DNA from: Thermoflexales bacterium
GTDB lineage: Bacteria; Chloroflexota; Anaerolineae; J036; Brachytrichaceae
Reading direction: 5' to 3'
Length of the DNA stretch: 64,000 nucleotides
Assembly (NCBI GenBank): GCA_025056965.1
Contig: JANWVF010000006.1
Location: forward strand, 20,169-84,168
Positions 25,343 to 33,987 of the stretch are shown piece after piece (position 1 is the first letter of the stretch; each line of letters starts with the position of its first letter). Position numbers and translations under genes: made by a program. The notes under the pieces were generated by a model. It had not been told where the DNA came from, made no database searches, and saw only the letters and a list, made by a program, of their open reading frames with translations.

Positions 25343-26628
25343 TTGGCCTGGGCTATGTCGGCCTGCCGCTAGCTGTTGCCCTGGCCAAAGCCGGTCTCAA
25401 AGTCTTCGGCGTAGATATAGATTCGCGCAAGGTCGCACAGCTCAACGCCGGGAGAAGCTACGTCGCCGATGTTCCGACAGGTGACGTCGCTCAAGTCGTA
25501 GCCGCCCATTCGTTCACTGCCTCAACTGACTACGACGTCCTGCGCGACTGCGATGCCATTTTTATCTGCGTGCCTACGCCGTTCGATGCGATGCGCGCGC
25601 CCGATTTGTCGTATGTGGTGAGCGCTGCTGAGGGCATCCGGCCTCGGCTAGTGCGTGGGCAGCTAGTTGTCCTCCAAAGCACGACGTATCCCGGCACGAC
25701 GCAGGAAATCGTTCAGCCCATCCTGGAGCGCAGCGGCCTGAAGGCAGGTGCCGACTTCGACCTGGCCTTCTGTCCCGAGCGGATTGACCCAGGGCGCACC
25801 GATTGGAAGGTGACCAACACGCCCAAAGTCGTCGGCGGTGTTACCCCAACCGGCGCCCAGCGCGCAGCAGCGGTGTTGAGCACCTTAGGTGCGCCGATTC
25901 ACTTGGTCTCTTCGCCGCGCGTGGCCGAAATGACCAAGTTGCTTGAAAACATCTTTCGCTCGGTCAACATTGCGCTCGTCAACGAGCTCGCCCTCCTGTG
26001 CGAGCGGATGGGCATTGATATCTGGGAAGTGATCGAAGCCGCCAAGACCAAGCCGTTCGGCTTTATGCCCTTCACGCCGGGCGCCGGCGTAGGTGGGCAT
26101 TGCATCGGCGTGGATCCTTACTACTTGTCGTGGAAGGCGCGCGAGTATGACTTTTACACCAAGTTTATCGAGCTGGCTGCGGAGATGAATCAAAGCATGC
26201 CGTTCCACGTCGTGGACTTGATCGAACAGGCGCTCGACCGGCTGCATGTCGCTCTACGCGATGCGACGGTGATGGTGCTGGGCGTGGCCTTCAAACGCGA
26301 CGTGGACGATCCACGCAATTCGCCGGCCGAACGTGTGATCGAGTTATTGCTGCGGCGCGGGGCTAAGGTGATGTACCACGATCCATATGTGCCACGCTTC
26401 CAAGTCGGCGGCAACGTCTTCTACCGCGAGCCGGTCACGCTACTTTCTCAGCCTTTAAGCGAGGCGAATCTGCGCAAGGCACACTGCGCTGTGATTGTTA
26501 CCGGCCATCGCTCGGTGGACTATGGGTTCGTCGTGCGCACTGCGCCGTCGGTGGTGGACTGTTGTAACGCGACGGCAGTTGTGGATGGCGATAAGTGCCA
26601 TGTCGTGCGCCTGGGTGCAGGGCGCTAG
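25339..26628 (+). CDS. UDP-sugar (UDP-GlcNAc/UDP-Glc type) 6-dehydrogenase
   Basis: NAD-dependent four-electron dehydrogenase making a UDP-uronic acid for the polysaccharide. Rossmann motif GLGYVGLPLAVALA and the catalytic Cys in GAGVGGHCIGVDP (C255 if the start is 25339). VTNTPKVVGG and FKRDVDDPRNSPA are family signatures, and the WbpA/WbpO-type order suggests UDP-HexNAc. The start is problematic. GTG at 25339 overlaps the upstream stop by four bases but removes most of beta strand 1 (RVAVIGLGYVG). The frame is open upstream, with a TTG at 25243 and a GTG at 25222 that would overlap wecA by about 100 bp. Confidence 0.88.
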   Translation: MIGLGYVGLPLAVALAKAGLKVFGVDIDSRKVAQLNAGRSYVADVPTGDVAQVVAAHSFTASTDYDVLRDCDAIFICVPTPFDAMRAPDLSYVVSAAEGIRPRLVRGQLVVLQSTTYPGTTQEIVQPILERSGLKAGADFDLAFCPERIDPGRTDWKVTNTPKVVGGVTPTGAQRAAAVLSTLGAPIHLVSSPRVAEMTKLLENIFRSVNIALVNELALLCERMGIDIWEVIEAAKTKPFGFMPFTPGAGVGGHCIGVDPYYLSWKAREYDFYTKFIELAAEMNQSMPFHVVDLIEQALDRLHVALRDATVMVLGVAFKRDVDDPRNSPAERVIELLLRRGAKVMYHDPYVPRFQVGGNVFYREPVTLLSQPLSEANLRKAHCAVIVTGHRSVDYGFVVRTAPSVVDCCNATAVVDGDKCHVVRLGAGR

Positions 26629-26697
26629 CGACGCAGTCCGTCGCGTGCAGTATCCAGCGCATGCTTCGGCCGGCCAGCCACGGCGATTCCAGACGCG

Positions 26698-27810
26698 ATG
26701 AATGCCGAGCTGCCTTACTATCTCGCCTTTGCCCGCGTGAAGGGCATCGGCGCCGTGCGCATTCGGAAGCTCAAGACGCACTTCGGCTCGCTGCAACTCG
26801 CCTGGTCTGCCGGCGAATTCGACTTGGCGGCTTCCGGTCTCGATGTGCGATCAATCGGCGCGCTGGTTCAGGCGCGGCGAGTTATCGTTCCAGAGCGAGA
26901 AGTCGAACGCTTAATGGCCGCTGGCGTAACGGCGCTCACTTGGGAAGACTCCGGCTACCCTAAGCTGCTGCGCGAGGTGGCCGATCCGCCGCCGGTGTTG
27001 TTCGTGAAGGGTGCGCTAACGGATGCAGATGCATGGGCCATAAGCATTGTCGGCACGCGCCGAGCGACGGTATACGGCCGCGAGGTCACAGAGATGTTGG
27101 CCGGCGAGCTAGCGCGCAATCACATCACAATCGTAAGCGGCATGGCGCGCGGAATTGACGCAGTTGCCCATCAAGCGGCGCTGAAGGCGGGCGGTCGTAC
27201 CTTGGCCGTGCTGGGATGCGGCGTGGACATAGTGTATCCTCCAGAGCATCGCAAGCTGGCCCAGCAGATCGTCGAGAACGGCGCTTTGGTGAGCGACTAT
27301 CCGCTCGGCACGCCTCCCGATGCCTCGAATTTCCCACCCCGCAATCGCATTATTAGCGGACTTAGCTTGGGTGTGGTCGTCGTCGAGGCCGATGAGCACA
27401 GCGGTGCGCTGATCACGGCTGAGTTCGCCGCCGAACAAGGGCGCGACGTATTCGCCGTGCCGGGTAACATCTTGAATCGCACCAGTCGCGGCACCAATCG
27501 GCTCATCCAGCAGGGCGCGCATATCGTGCTCGACGTGCAGAGCATCCTGGAAGAGCTGAACCTTAACATGGTGGCGGATCGCGTGGAGGTCGAAGCAGCA
27601 TTGCCGGAGAACGACACCGAGCGAGAGATTCTGGCGCGCTTGTCGCACGAGCCGACACAGGTGAACGAGCTAGTGCGCATGCTGGGAATGCCTCCTGCCG
27701 AAGTTGCGGCAGCGCTGGCGCTCATGGAGTTGAAAGGGCTAGTGCGCCAGGCGACCGGCACGAGCTACGTCTTAGCGCGCGACGCGCGCGTCGCATACCG
27801 GCTAGATTGA
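26698..27810 (+). CDS. dprA: DNA-processing protein DprA
   Basis: 370 residues. An N-terminal HhH-like part (KGIGAVRIRKLKTHFGS) is followed by the Rossmann core: SIVGTRRATVYGRE, SGMARGIDAVAHQAAL, LAVLGCGVDIVYPPEH and FPPRNRIISGLS. A C-terminal winged-helix (DMR-like, about 300-365) ends the protein. DprA loads RecA on incoming single-stranded DNA during transformation. It sits inside the polysaccharide run, about 70 bp after the dehydrogenase and directly before manC, with no visible functional link. Confidence 0.94.
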   Translation: MNAELPYYLAFARVKGIGAVRIRKLKTHFGSLQLAWSAGEFDLAASGLDVRSIGALVQARRVIVPEREVERLMAAGVTALTWEDSGYPKLLREVADPPPVLFVKGALTDADAWAISIVGTRRATVYGREVTEMLAGELARNHITIVSGMARGIDAVAHQAALKAGGRTLAVLGCGVDIVYPPEHRKLAQQIVENGALVSDYPLGTPPDASNFPPRNRIISGLSLGVVVVEADEHSGALITAEFAAEQGRDVFAVPGNILNRTSRGTNRLIQQGAHIVLDVQSILEELNLNMVADRVEVEAALPENDTEREILARLSHEPTQVNELVRMLGMPPAEVAAALALMELKGLVRQATGTSYVLARDARVAYRLD

Positions 27811-27824
27811 CATCATCGAGAGAT

Positions 27825-28898
27825 ATGTATCACGCACTCATCATGGCCGGCGGCAGCGGCACACGGCTGTGGCCGCTTAGCCGCAAGGATCGCCCTAAAC
27901 AGTCCTTGGCGCTGGTGGAGGCGCGGACGATGTTTCAAGTGACCGCCTACCGGCTACAGCCGCTCATTCCGCTGGAACGTGTGCATGTCGTCACCAATGC
28001 ATCTGTAGCTTCCATCTTTAGATCTCAGGTTCCGGAGATTCCGGAAGCGAACTACATCATCGAGCCGAGCATGAAGGATAACGGCCCGGCCGTAGGCCTG
28101 GCACTCACGCACATCGCACATGCCGACCCGGACGCAACAGTTGCTATTTTGACCGCCGATCATCACATCGGTAAGACGCCGGAGTTCCACCGGGCGTTGC
28201 GCGCTGCCTATGAGGTCGCTCAAGATGACTACATCGTCACCCTTGGCATTACGCCGACCCACGCAGCAACCAGCTTCGGCTACATTGAGCGCGGTGATGC
28301 GATCGGAGTGCATCAAGGCCTTGAGGTCTTTCGTGCCCAACGCTTCACCGAAAAGCCGAGGCAAGAAGTGGCACAGGCATATCTGGCCAGCGGCCGTCAC
28401 TTCTGGAACAGCGGGATGTTCATCATGAAGTGTCGAGTTGGTCTGCATGAGTTCCGACGCCAGCAGCCGGAATTCGCCGCTGCGCTCGCTCAGCTTGAGC
28501 CGACGATCGGCGGCCCGGATTACGCCGATGCGTTGCAAGCTGCCTGGGCGATTGCGCCGAAGAAATCCATAGACTACGCCATCATGGAGGGCGCCGAGCG
28601 CGTGGCCGTCATTCCCGTGGACATTGACTGGAGCGACATCGGCAGTTGGGCCTCGCTGTTGGACATCTTGCCCAAAGATGCGCAGGGCAACGCGCTCTGC
28701 GGCAATCAGGTCCTAGCAATCGAAACTAGCAATACCCTTGTCCGCGCCGGTGATCGCCTGGTTGCCGTCATGGGGCTGAAGGACACCGTCATCGTGGACA
28801 CACCCGACGCGCTCTTGGTATGCTCGCTGGAGCGCGTCGCCGATCTTAAGCAGATCGTAGAACAGTTGCGCCAAGCGCAACGCGACGATCTACTCTGA
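27825..28898 (+). CDS. manC: Mannose-1-phosphate guanylyltransferase
   Basis: 357 residues. It makes GDP-mannose from mannose-1-phosphate and GTP. The pyrophosphorylase signature MAGGSGTRLWPLSRKDRPKQ is at 7-26; further marks are ILTADHHIG, GYIERGD, FTEKPRQE, NSGMF and SIDYAIMEG. It lacks the C-terminal isomerase domain of the long bifunctional ManC/AlgA form. Start chosen at ATG 27825; a TTG at 27807 overlaps the dprA stop. The next gene follows with no gap. Confidence 0.93.
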   Translation: MYHALIMAGGSGTRLWPLSRKDRPKQSLALVEARTMFQVTAYRLQPLIPLERVHVVTNASVASIFRSQVPEIPEANYIIEPSMKDNGPAVGLALTHIAHADPDATVAILTADHHIGKTPEFHRALRAAYEVAQDDYIVTLGITPTHAATSFGYIERGDAIGVHQGLEVFRAQRFTEKPRQEVAQAYLASGRHFWNSGMFIMKCRVGLHEFRRQQPEFAAALAQLEPTIGGPDYADALQAAWAIAPKKSIDYAIMEGAERVAVIPVDIDWSDIGSWASLLDILPKDAQGNALCGNQVLAIETSNTLVRAGDRLVAVMGLKDTVIVDTPDALLVCSLERVADLKQIVEQLRQAQRDDLL

Positions 28899-29588
28899 AT
28901 GGAATGTATGCTGGCAGACTATGCTCGCATCCTGTTGCGCCGGTGGTGGCTGGTGCTGTTGCCGGCTGCGCTTGTCCTGGCCATCACTGTGGTGACGACG
29001 CGGCCGGCTGCACCGATCTACGTCGTGACCATGTCATTCGCCGTTGGGCTGCCGCCGGAGCCGCTGCGCGCGCAGGTCTACAACTACGACCGGCATTACA
29101 ACTGGCTAGCGTCAGAGTATGTGACCCAGGGCTTCTCGTTGATCATCGGCAAGGGCGTCTTTGCTGACAACGTGGCCAAGCGACTTGCGCAGCGCGATGT
29201 GGTGTTGCCTGCGCCTTTAGCCGGCGCGATTCGCTCCGAGTATCGCTCGAGCGTGATGGTCGTCTATGTCTCGTGGCCTGATCCGACACAAGCCACGCAG
29301 ATCGCCCAAGCAGTGGTGGACGAGTTGAACGAGAACTATGAAGCCTATTGGCCACAGTTGAAAGGTGCGGGCACCTCCCCTGTGCGGCTGATGGATCCAA
29401 TCGTCCCCGTGCCGACGGCGGCGCCGCTGCGTGATCGCTTCGACTTGCCGATGCGGATGCTCGTCGGTTTGCTTGCCGGCGCGGCGCTCGTCTTGTTGTG
29501 GCATCATCTCGACCCGGTGATCAGGGAACGTCGCCAAGTCGAACGCATGGGCCTGAGCGTCATCGCCGAAATCCCTGAGCGGTTGTAG
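28899..29588 (+). CDS. Wzz-like chain-length determinant membrane protein (first of two)
   Basis: 229 residues with two membrane helices bracketing an outside region: RRWWLVLLPAALVLAITVV (about 14-32) and MRMLVGLLAGAALVLLWHHL (about 187-206). Near the second helix is a Pro-rich stretch (DPIVPVPTAAPLRD), as in Wzz/BY-kinase adaptor proteins. The start abuts the manC stop, implying coupling. It probably controls polymer length or export with the following Wzz-like and CpsD-like proteins. Confidence 0.75.
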   Translation: MECMLADYARILLRRWWLVLLPAALVLAITVVTTRPAAPIYVVTMSFAVGLPPEPLRAQVYNYDRHYNWLASEYVTQGFSLIIGKGVFADNVAKRLAQRDVVLPAPLAGAIRSEYRSSVMVVYVSWPDPTQATQIAQAVVDELNENYEAYWPQLKGAGTSPVRLMDPIVPVPTAAPLRDRFDLPMRMLVGLLAGAALVLLWHHLDPVIRERRQVERMGLSVIAEIPERL

Positions 29589-29605
29589 GAATCGTTCACG
29601 AAATT

Positions 29606-30256
29606 ATGGAACTCCAAGACTACATCCAAATCGTCAAGCGGCGCTGGTGGATCGTCGTGCTGACCGCGGTGTTTGCAGCGGTTGGCGCGTTCGTCTTCAG
29701 CCGGTTGCAAACGCCGATCTATAAGTCATCCATGAAGCTCACCATTCAGCCGGCGCGCACCGATTTCGGCCAAACCCAGGCTGCCAAGCAATTGCTCCTG
29801 TCCTACATCAGCATCATCCGCACCGAGCGCAACGCAGCGGAGGTCGGCAAACGCCTCCAGCTAGATTACTCGCCGGCTTACATCTACGGTCAAACGCGCA
29901 TGGCCGACGACGCTGCTAGCTACGGCGTAGAGATCGAGGTGCGCGACTACGACGGTGAGACGGCCAATCGCATCGCGCGGGAATGGGCTCAATTGTTCGT
30001 CGAGTTTCGCAACCGAGATAACGCCAAACAACGCCGTGAAGATCGCGTCGAGGCGATCCTGGGCGACGATCCGCGCTACGTGCAGGACTATCCGCGCACC
30101 GGCGTGAACACGGCGGCAGGCTTGCTTCTGGGCTTAGCCGTCGGTGTGGCGATTGCTGCGCTGCTTGAATGGCGCCAGTCTGCGTTGTTACAAACGGCCA
30201 GAGATGTTGAGCGCAACCTCGCGCTTCCCGTCGTCGGTGCCATCCCGGCCGATTGA
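29606..30256 (+). CDS. Wzz-like chain-length determinant protein (second of two)
   Basis: 216 residues. It opens MELQDYIQIVKRRWWIVVL, the standard N-terminus of Wzz/CapA adaptors, with helix 1 at about 13-32 and helix 2 near 165-185 (GVNTAAGLLLGLAVGVAIAAL). The extracytoplasmic part is predicted helical. Its C-terminal tail (RDVERNLALPVVGAIPAD) matches the region that contacts the cytoplasmic BY-kinase. The partner would be the CpsD-like protein 6 bp downstream. Confidence 0.82.
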   Translation: MELQDYIQIVKRRWWIVVLTAVFAAVGAFVFSRLQTPIYKSSMKLTIQPARTDFGQTQAAKQLLLSYISIIRTERNAAEVGKRLQLDYSPAYIYGQTRMADDAASYGVEIEVRDYDGETANRIAREWAQLFVEFRNRDNAKQRREDRVEAILGDDPRYVQDYPRTGVNTAAGLLLGLAVGVAIAALLEWRQSALLQTARDVERNLALPVVGAIPAD

Positions 30257-30262
30257 CCTGCT

Positions 30263-30886
30263 ATGAACCTGATCACACTTGCCGAACCCACATCGCCCGC
30301 TGCTGAGGCTTACCGCACGTTACGCACCAACCTGCACTTCGCCATGCTCGACGCGCCGCTGCGGACGCTGCTCGTCGCCTCGCCGGATTCTGGCCAGAGC
30401 GCAGCGAAAGTGTTGGCCAACCTGGCCGTCACATGGGCGCAAGTTGGAAAGCGCGTCATCGCCGTGGATGCCGACCTGCGCGAACCGTCGCTGCATGCCG
30501 CCTTCGACGCGCCAAACGCTGCCGGATTGACCGACTGGCTCGAAAGCAGCGGCGGCTCAGATGATCCGCCGCTGTGCGCGACCCGTCTGCCGAATTTGAG
30601 CTTGTTGCCCAGTGGGACACCGCCGGCCATCCCTGCCGATCTGATTAGCTCAGACCGCATGGCGCGTGCTATTCAACGCCTCGCTGATATGGCCGACCTA
30701 GTCTTGTTCAGTGCGCCGCCGTTCGGCCGTTTCAGCGATGCAGCTGTATTGGCTTCGCGCGTGGATGGCGTGCTGCTTGTTGTAGAGGCCGGCAAGACCC
30801 GCCGTGATCATGCGCAGCAAGCCAAGGATATCCTGGCACGCGCACACGCGCGGTTGATCGGCGCAGTGATGTTGGGCACGAAGTGA
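30263..30886 (+). CDS. CpsD/CapB-like protein with lost ATPase residues
   Basis: 207 residues, aligned along its length with BY-kinase/MinD-like ATPases: EAYRTLRTNLHFAM (15-28), VIAVDADLREPSLH (65-78) and DGVLLVVEAGKTRRD (168-182). However, the Walker A stretch reads PDSGQSAAK (41-49), with Gln45 where the catalytic Lys should be. The Walker B strand reads LVLFSAPPFG with Ser150 in place of the Asp of IDTPP. The C-terminal Tyr cluster is absent (ends GAVMLGTK). I infer a catalytically dead partner of the Wzz proteins. Last gene of the polysaccharide run. Confidence 0.8.
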   Translation: MNLITLAEPTSPAAEAYRTLRTNLHFAMLDAPLRTLLVASPDSGQSAAKVLANLAVTWAQVGKRVIAVDADLREPSLHAAFDAPNAAGLTDWLESSGGSDDPPLCATRLPNLSLLPSGTPPAIPADLISSDRMARAIQRLADMADLVLFSAPPFGRFSDAAVLASRVDGVLLVVEAGKTRRDHAQQAKDILARAHARLIGAVMLGTK

Positions 30887-31013
30887 TCGCGCCGACACGC
30901 AGTCTGCTGCGCACCGGCGATGCTGCTGCCGACGAGCAACGCGCTCAACGCCGAATGGCGATTGTGGGTCGGCTATAATTCGCGCGCTAATTGTGGAGAG
31001 GGTCCTCAATCGC

Positions 31014-32576
31014 GTGATACACCGCCCAACTCAAACCTCAGATTATTGGTCCGCCCTCACGCTTACAGCGGACGACGTTGACTTTCTTTACGGTTTCATT
31101 CTTGAGGCAGGTAGACCTCAACGCACTTCGGACTTAGCGCTGGCGCTTATCCGCCACCGTGTTGACCGAGAAAATGCCGAATTGCGTCGCAAATGGGCCG
31201 ATAACAACGTCTATCAGCCCAAAAAGCGGTATGCCGTGGGTGAGCGGTTGATTTTCCCCGCGTTGAAGTTCGCCTCTGGACAGGTCATCGGCGTGCGACC
31301 GGGCAACAATCCCGAGCTGGGTGAATTCGAGGTCATCGCCGTGCAGTTTGATGATGGCCGGCGCCGCGAATTCGCGGCTGCCTATCTGCGTCCGCATCGC
31401 TTGAACGATCAAGACGTGGCGACGCTCTTCGATGAAACACATCTCCGATCACCTGAGGAACTGTATGAAGCCCATGGCCAACCGGTCAAGGCCGCGTTGG
31501 AAGCCGCGCTTGAGCGCAACGACGACTTCATCCGCATCGGCGATGAGTGGTTCTTGCGCGCCATGATGGCCGAAGTGAACATCGGCCACCTGAACCTTGC
31601 TGAAGCGGTGCTCGACATGGCCAACGGTGGGCCGCTGACGACAGATGTCATCTTGCGTGACCTGGGGCTGCCGCCGGATGTCAGCGCAAAAGTGCAAGAA
31701 GCATCGTTGAACAGCGCGCTGGCGATGGATCCGCGTTTCGACGAGGTCAGCCTGAACGATACGCCGGCGTGGTTTCTCCGCCGGCTAGAACCACCCGAGG
31801 TGCGCGAGATCCCCGAGCCGCTACGTGCTGAGCGCTGGCCAGGGCGAATGACCCTGCGACCTGAACTCGCGGCGTTAGCCTATGAGTTGGACGACGAGCT
31901 GGAGTTCGACGAGTCAATGCCGCTGCCGTCGGCGCGCAGCGCGACGCTTATCTTGACCTTCCCGCATCGTCGCGCCGGCACCCTGGGGTGGTCGCGCGCG
32001 GCTGCAGCTGTTTTACCCCAAGCGCGTAAGCCGCGCGTTCCCGTTCGCTTCAAAGATCGCTTCACCAAGAAAGAGATGACGGTATGGCTGGTGCGCGAGG
32101 GGCGCTACATTTGGGGGCTGGCTGACTGGTTCAAGGCCAATGACCTCCCGGCCGGCGCCTACATTGAGCTGACGCGCAGCGACGCCGAGAACGTGTTCTG
32201 GATAGATTACCGTCGCCGCAGACCCAAGCGCGAATGGGTGCGCGTCGCCAGCGTGCGCGATGGCCGATTGCACTTAGAGACCGCGCAGCGCGCCGTCGCT
32301 TGCGAAGTGGATGAGCTGATGTCGGTTTTCGTGGACGATCCCCGCATGCTGGATGCGCTGCGCGCCGAGCGCCGACGTGACGTGATGCAAGCCATGCGCG
32401 AGGCCTTCCCGGAGATCGCGAAGCTAAGTCCGCAGGGCAACGTACACGCCCGGACGCTCTACGCTGTAGTGAACACAATCACACGCAGCGCGCCGTCCGA
32501 TGTGTTCGCCGCGTTGATGGCGGTCGGCACGTATGTGCCGGTAGGAGACAACTACTGGCATTTAGGCGAGCGATGA
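31014..32576 (+). CDS. Unrecognised protein of about 520 residues
   Basis: I do not recognise the family. The protein is soluble, charged and Arg-rich, with no signal peptide or membrane helix. The N-terminal part (about 15-135) includes helices followed by a beta-rich stretch (VGERLIFPALKFASGQVIGV, EFEVIAVQFDDGRRREFAAAYL). The C-terminal part has a second beta-rich region (VPVRFKDRFTKKEMTVWLV, RYIWGLADWFKAN). Start: GTG at 31014 with GGAGAGGG at 30995-31002; GTG at 30993 is an alternative. A perfect TATAAT lies at 30973-30978. It is followed by a second unknown gene and tRNA-Arg. Confidence 0.7.
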   Translation: MIHRPTQTSDYWSALTLTADDVDFLYGFILEAGRPQRTSDLALALIRHRVDRENAELRRKWADNNVYQPKKRYAVGERLIFPALKFASGQVIGVRPGNNPELGEFEVIAVQFDDGRRREFAAAYLRPHRLNDQDVATLFDETHLRSPEELYEAHGQPVKAALEAALERNDDFIRIGDEWFLRAMMAEVNIGHLNLAEAVLDMANGGPLTTDVILRDLGLPPDVSAKVQEASLNSALAMDPRFDEVSLNDTPAWFLRRLEPPEVREIPEPLRAERWPGRMTLRPELAALAYELDDELEFDESMPLPSARSATLILTFPHRRAGTLGWSRAAAAVLPQARKPRVPVRFKDRFTKKEMTVWLVREGRYIWGLADWFKANDLPAGAYIELTRSDAENVFWIDYRRRRPKREWVRVASVRDGRLHLETAQRAVACEVDELMSVFVDDPRMLDALRAERRRDVMQAMREAFPEIAKLSPQGNVHARTLYAVVNTITRSAPSDVFAALMAVGTYVPVGDNYWHLGER

Positions 32577-32615
32577 GCCAGAGTACGCGAGAGCATCCAT
32601 AAGCGATTACGAGCG

Positions 32616-33032
32616 ATGAAGCTGCTGAGACCGACAGAGAACACCCCTTTCCACATTGACTACACGTGGTTTGAGAAGAACGGTCAAGATGTGAACGTGC
32701 TGATCTATAAATGCCTGACGCCGGAGCAGCAGGAGCGGCTGGCCGGATCACCGACGGATGAAGCCATTGACTTCGTGGACGAAGTGACCGGTGAAGTCAG
32801 GCGCGTGACGCGCGCGATGCAGATGATTCGCACCGAGCGCGCTAACGATCCGACGTTCATCAATCCCCGTCTGCCTTTGGCCGAGTCCGTCTTCCGCGTT
32901 TTTTTGCTCAACGACAACCAACCGCTGACGCCCGTCGAATTGGCCGCCCGCATCGGACGCAAGCCGTCCGAGATCCTCGCCCAGCTCGGCGGGCGCGCTG
33001 TTTATAATGGTATTCGGCCAATTATGAACTAG
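32616..33032 (+). CDS. Unrecognised 138-residue protein
   Basis: Soluble protein with a compact N-terminal half (FHIDYTWFEKNGQDVNVLIYKCLTPEQQ) and a C-terminal helical part (LTPVELAARIGRKPSEILAQLGG, about 112-134) resembling a winged or tri-helical DNA-binding fold. No family name recognised. It follows the 520-residue unknown gene by about 40 bp and is likely co-transcribed. Its TAG stop ends on the first base of the tRNA-Arg gene. Confidence 0.68.
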   Translation: MKLLRPTENTPFHIDYTWFEKNGQDVNVLIYKCLTPEQQERLAGSPTDEAIDFVDEVTGEVRRVTRAMQMIRTERANDPTFINPRLPLAESVFRVFLLNDNQPLTPVELAARIGRKPSEILAQLGGRAVYNGIRPIMN

Positions 33033-33105
33033 CCCCCGTAGCTCAACAGGATAGAGCAGGGCACTTCTAATGCCGAGGTTGTGAGTTCGAGTCTCGCCGG
33101 GGGCG
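33032..33105 (+). tRNA. tRNA-Arg (anticodon UCU)
   Basis: Complete cloverleaf: acceptor GCCCCCG pairs with CGGGGGC (33098-33104), D stem GCTC/GAGC, anticodon loop CTTCTAA at 33064-33070 with TCT at 33066-33068, T stem GTGAG/CTCGC with loop TTCGAGT. The outer pair of the anticodon stem is a G-G mismatch. CCA is not encoded. The UCU anticodon reads AGA/AGG. A TATAAT at 33003-33008 inside the upstream gene may be its -10 box. Confidence 0.95.
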
Positions 33106-33265
33106 CTCGTCGTGCGCTGCGTCGTAGCGCACGGAGAACCAAGCTGTGCCGGTTCGGCGCATCTGACTCTCGCATCGAACGCGCGCGAGCATCCGGAAGG
33201 GGGAAGCGGAGGTGCCTATTTATAACAACTTCGCATCAGACTAACTATAATCTGAAGGCGTGGTC

Positions 33266-33853
33266 ATGGATGTCCAGCCGATTGTGCTCATTGGGCGCTG
33301 GGCCAGGCTGGAGCCGCTATGCGTGGAGCATGCCGAAGCGTTGTGGCCGCAGGCCGATGAACCTGAAATCTGGCGCTACATGCCATATGGGGAGGTCAAT
33401 TCGCTCGACCGCTTGCGCGCCGTGATTCAGGAACTGCTCAGCCGACAGGCGCGCGGAACCGACTTGTGCTTCACAGTGTTTAATCATGTGACGGGCGCCG
33501 CGGCCGGCATGACGCGCTACATGATGATTGACCGGCCTAACCGAAGCCTGGAGATCGGCGGCACTTGGTATGGCAAAGACTACCGCCGCACGGCGATGAA
33601 CACAGAGTGTAAGTATCTCTTGTTGAAGCATGCTTTTGAGGCCCTGGGGTGCATCCGCGTGCAGCTCAAGACCGACCTGCGGAACACGCGCAGCCAGCGC
33701 GCGATCGAGCGCCTGGGTGCTGTGCGCGAAGGCGTGCTGCGCAAACATATGATCATGCCCGACGGTTACCATCGCTCATCCGTGATCTACAGCATCATTG
33801 ATGATGACTGGCCGTCGGTCAAAGCCCACCTTGAGCGCTTGCTGGCCGCGTAA
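33266..33853 (+). CDS. GNAT-family N-acetyltransferase (RimJ/RimL-like)
   Basis: 195 residues. The fold is visible from the N-terminal VLIGRWARLEPLCVEHAEAL through GGTWYGKDYRRTAMNTECKYLLLKHAFE (acetyl-CoA loop R/Q-x-x-G/A region) to NTRSQRAIERLGAVREGVLRKHMI, the standard C-terminus of RimJ/RimL-like acetyltransferases. It acetylates an amine, substrate unknown. ATG at 33266 follows GAAGG (33254-33258); a GTG at 33260 is the alternative. A TATAAT is present at 33246-33251, which would give a very short leader. Confidence 0.87.
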   Translation: MDVQPIVLIGRWARLEPLCVEHAEALWPQADEPEIWRYMPYGEVNSLDRLRAVIQELLSRQARGTDLCFTVFNHVTGAAAGMTRYMMIDRPNRSLEIGGTWYGKDYRRTAMNTECKYLLLKHAFEALGCIRVQLKTDLRNTRSQRAIERLGAVREGVLRKHMIMPDGYHRSSVIYSIIDDDWPSVKAHLERLLAA

Positions 33854-33987
33854 GTCTCCAGCCACGTGATCCCCTGGTATGTGTGCTTGAGTTCTGCTTG
33901 ATTCGTTACACCTAGTCGGTAGCCTAAACCGCTTTAGGAATCCGAGAAACACATTCTCAGAAGTCAAAGAAGGAAAGGAGAGATGCT

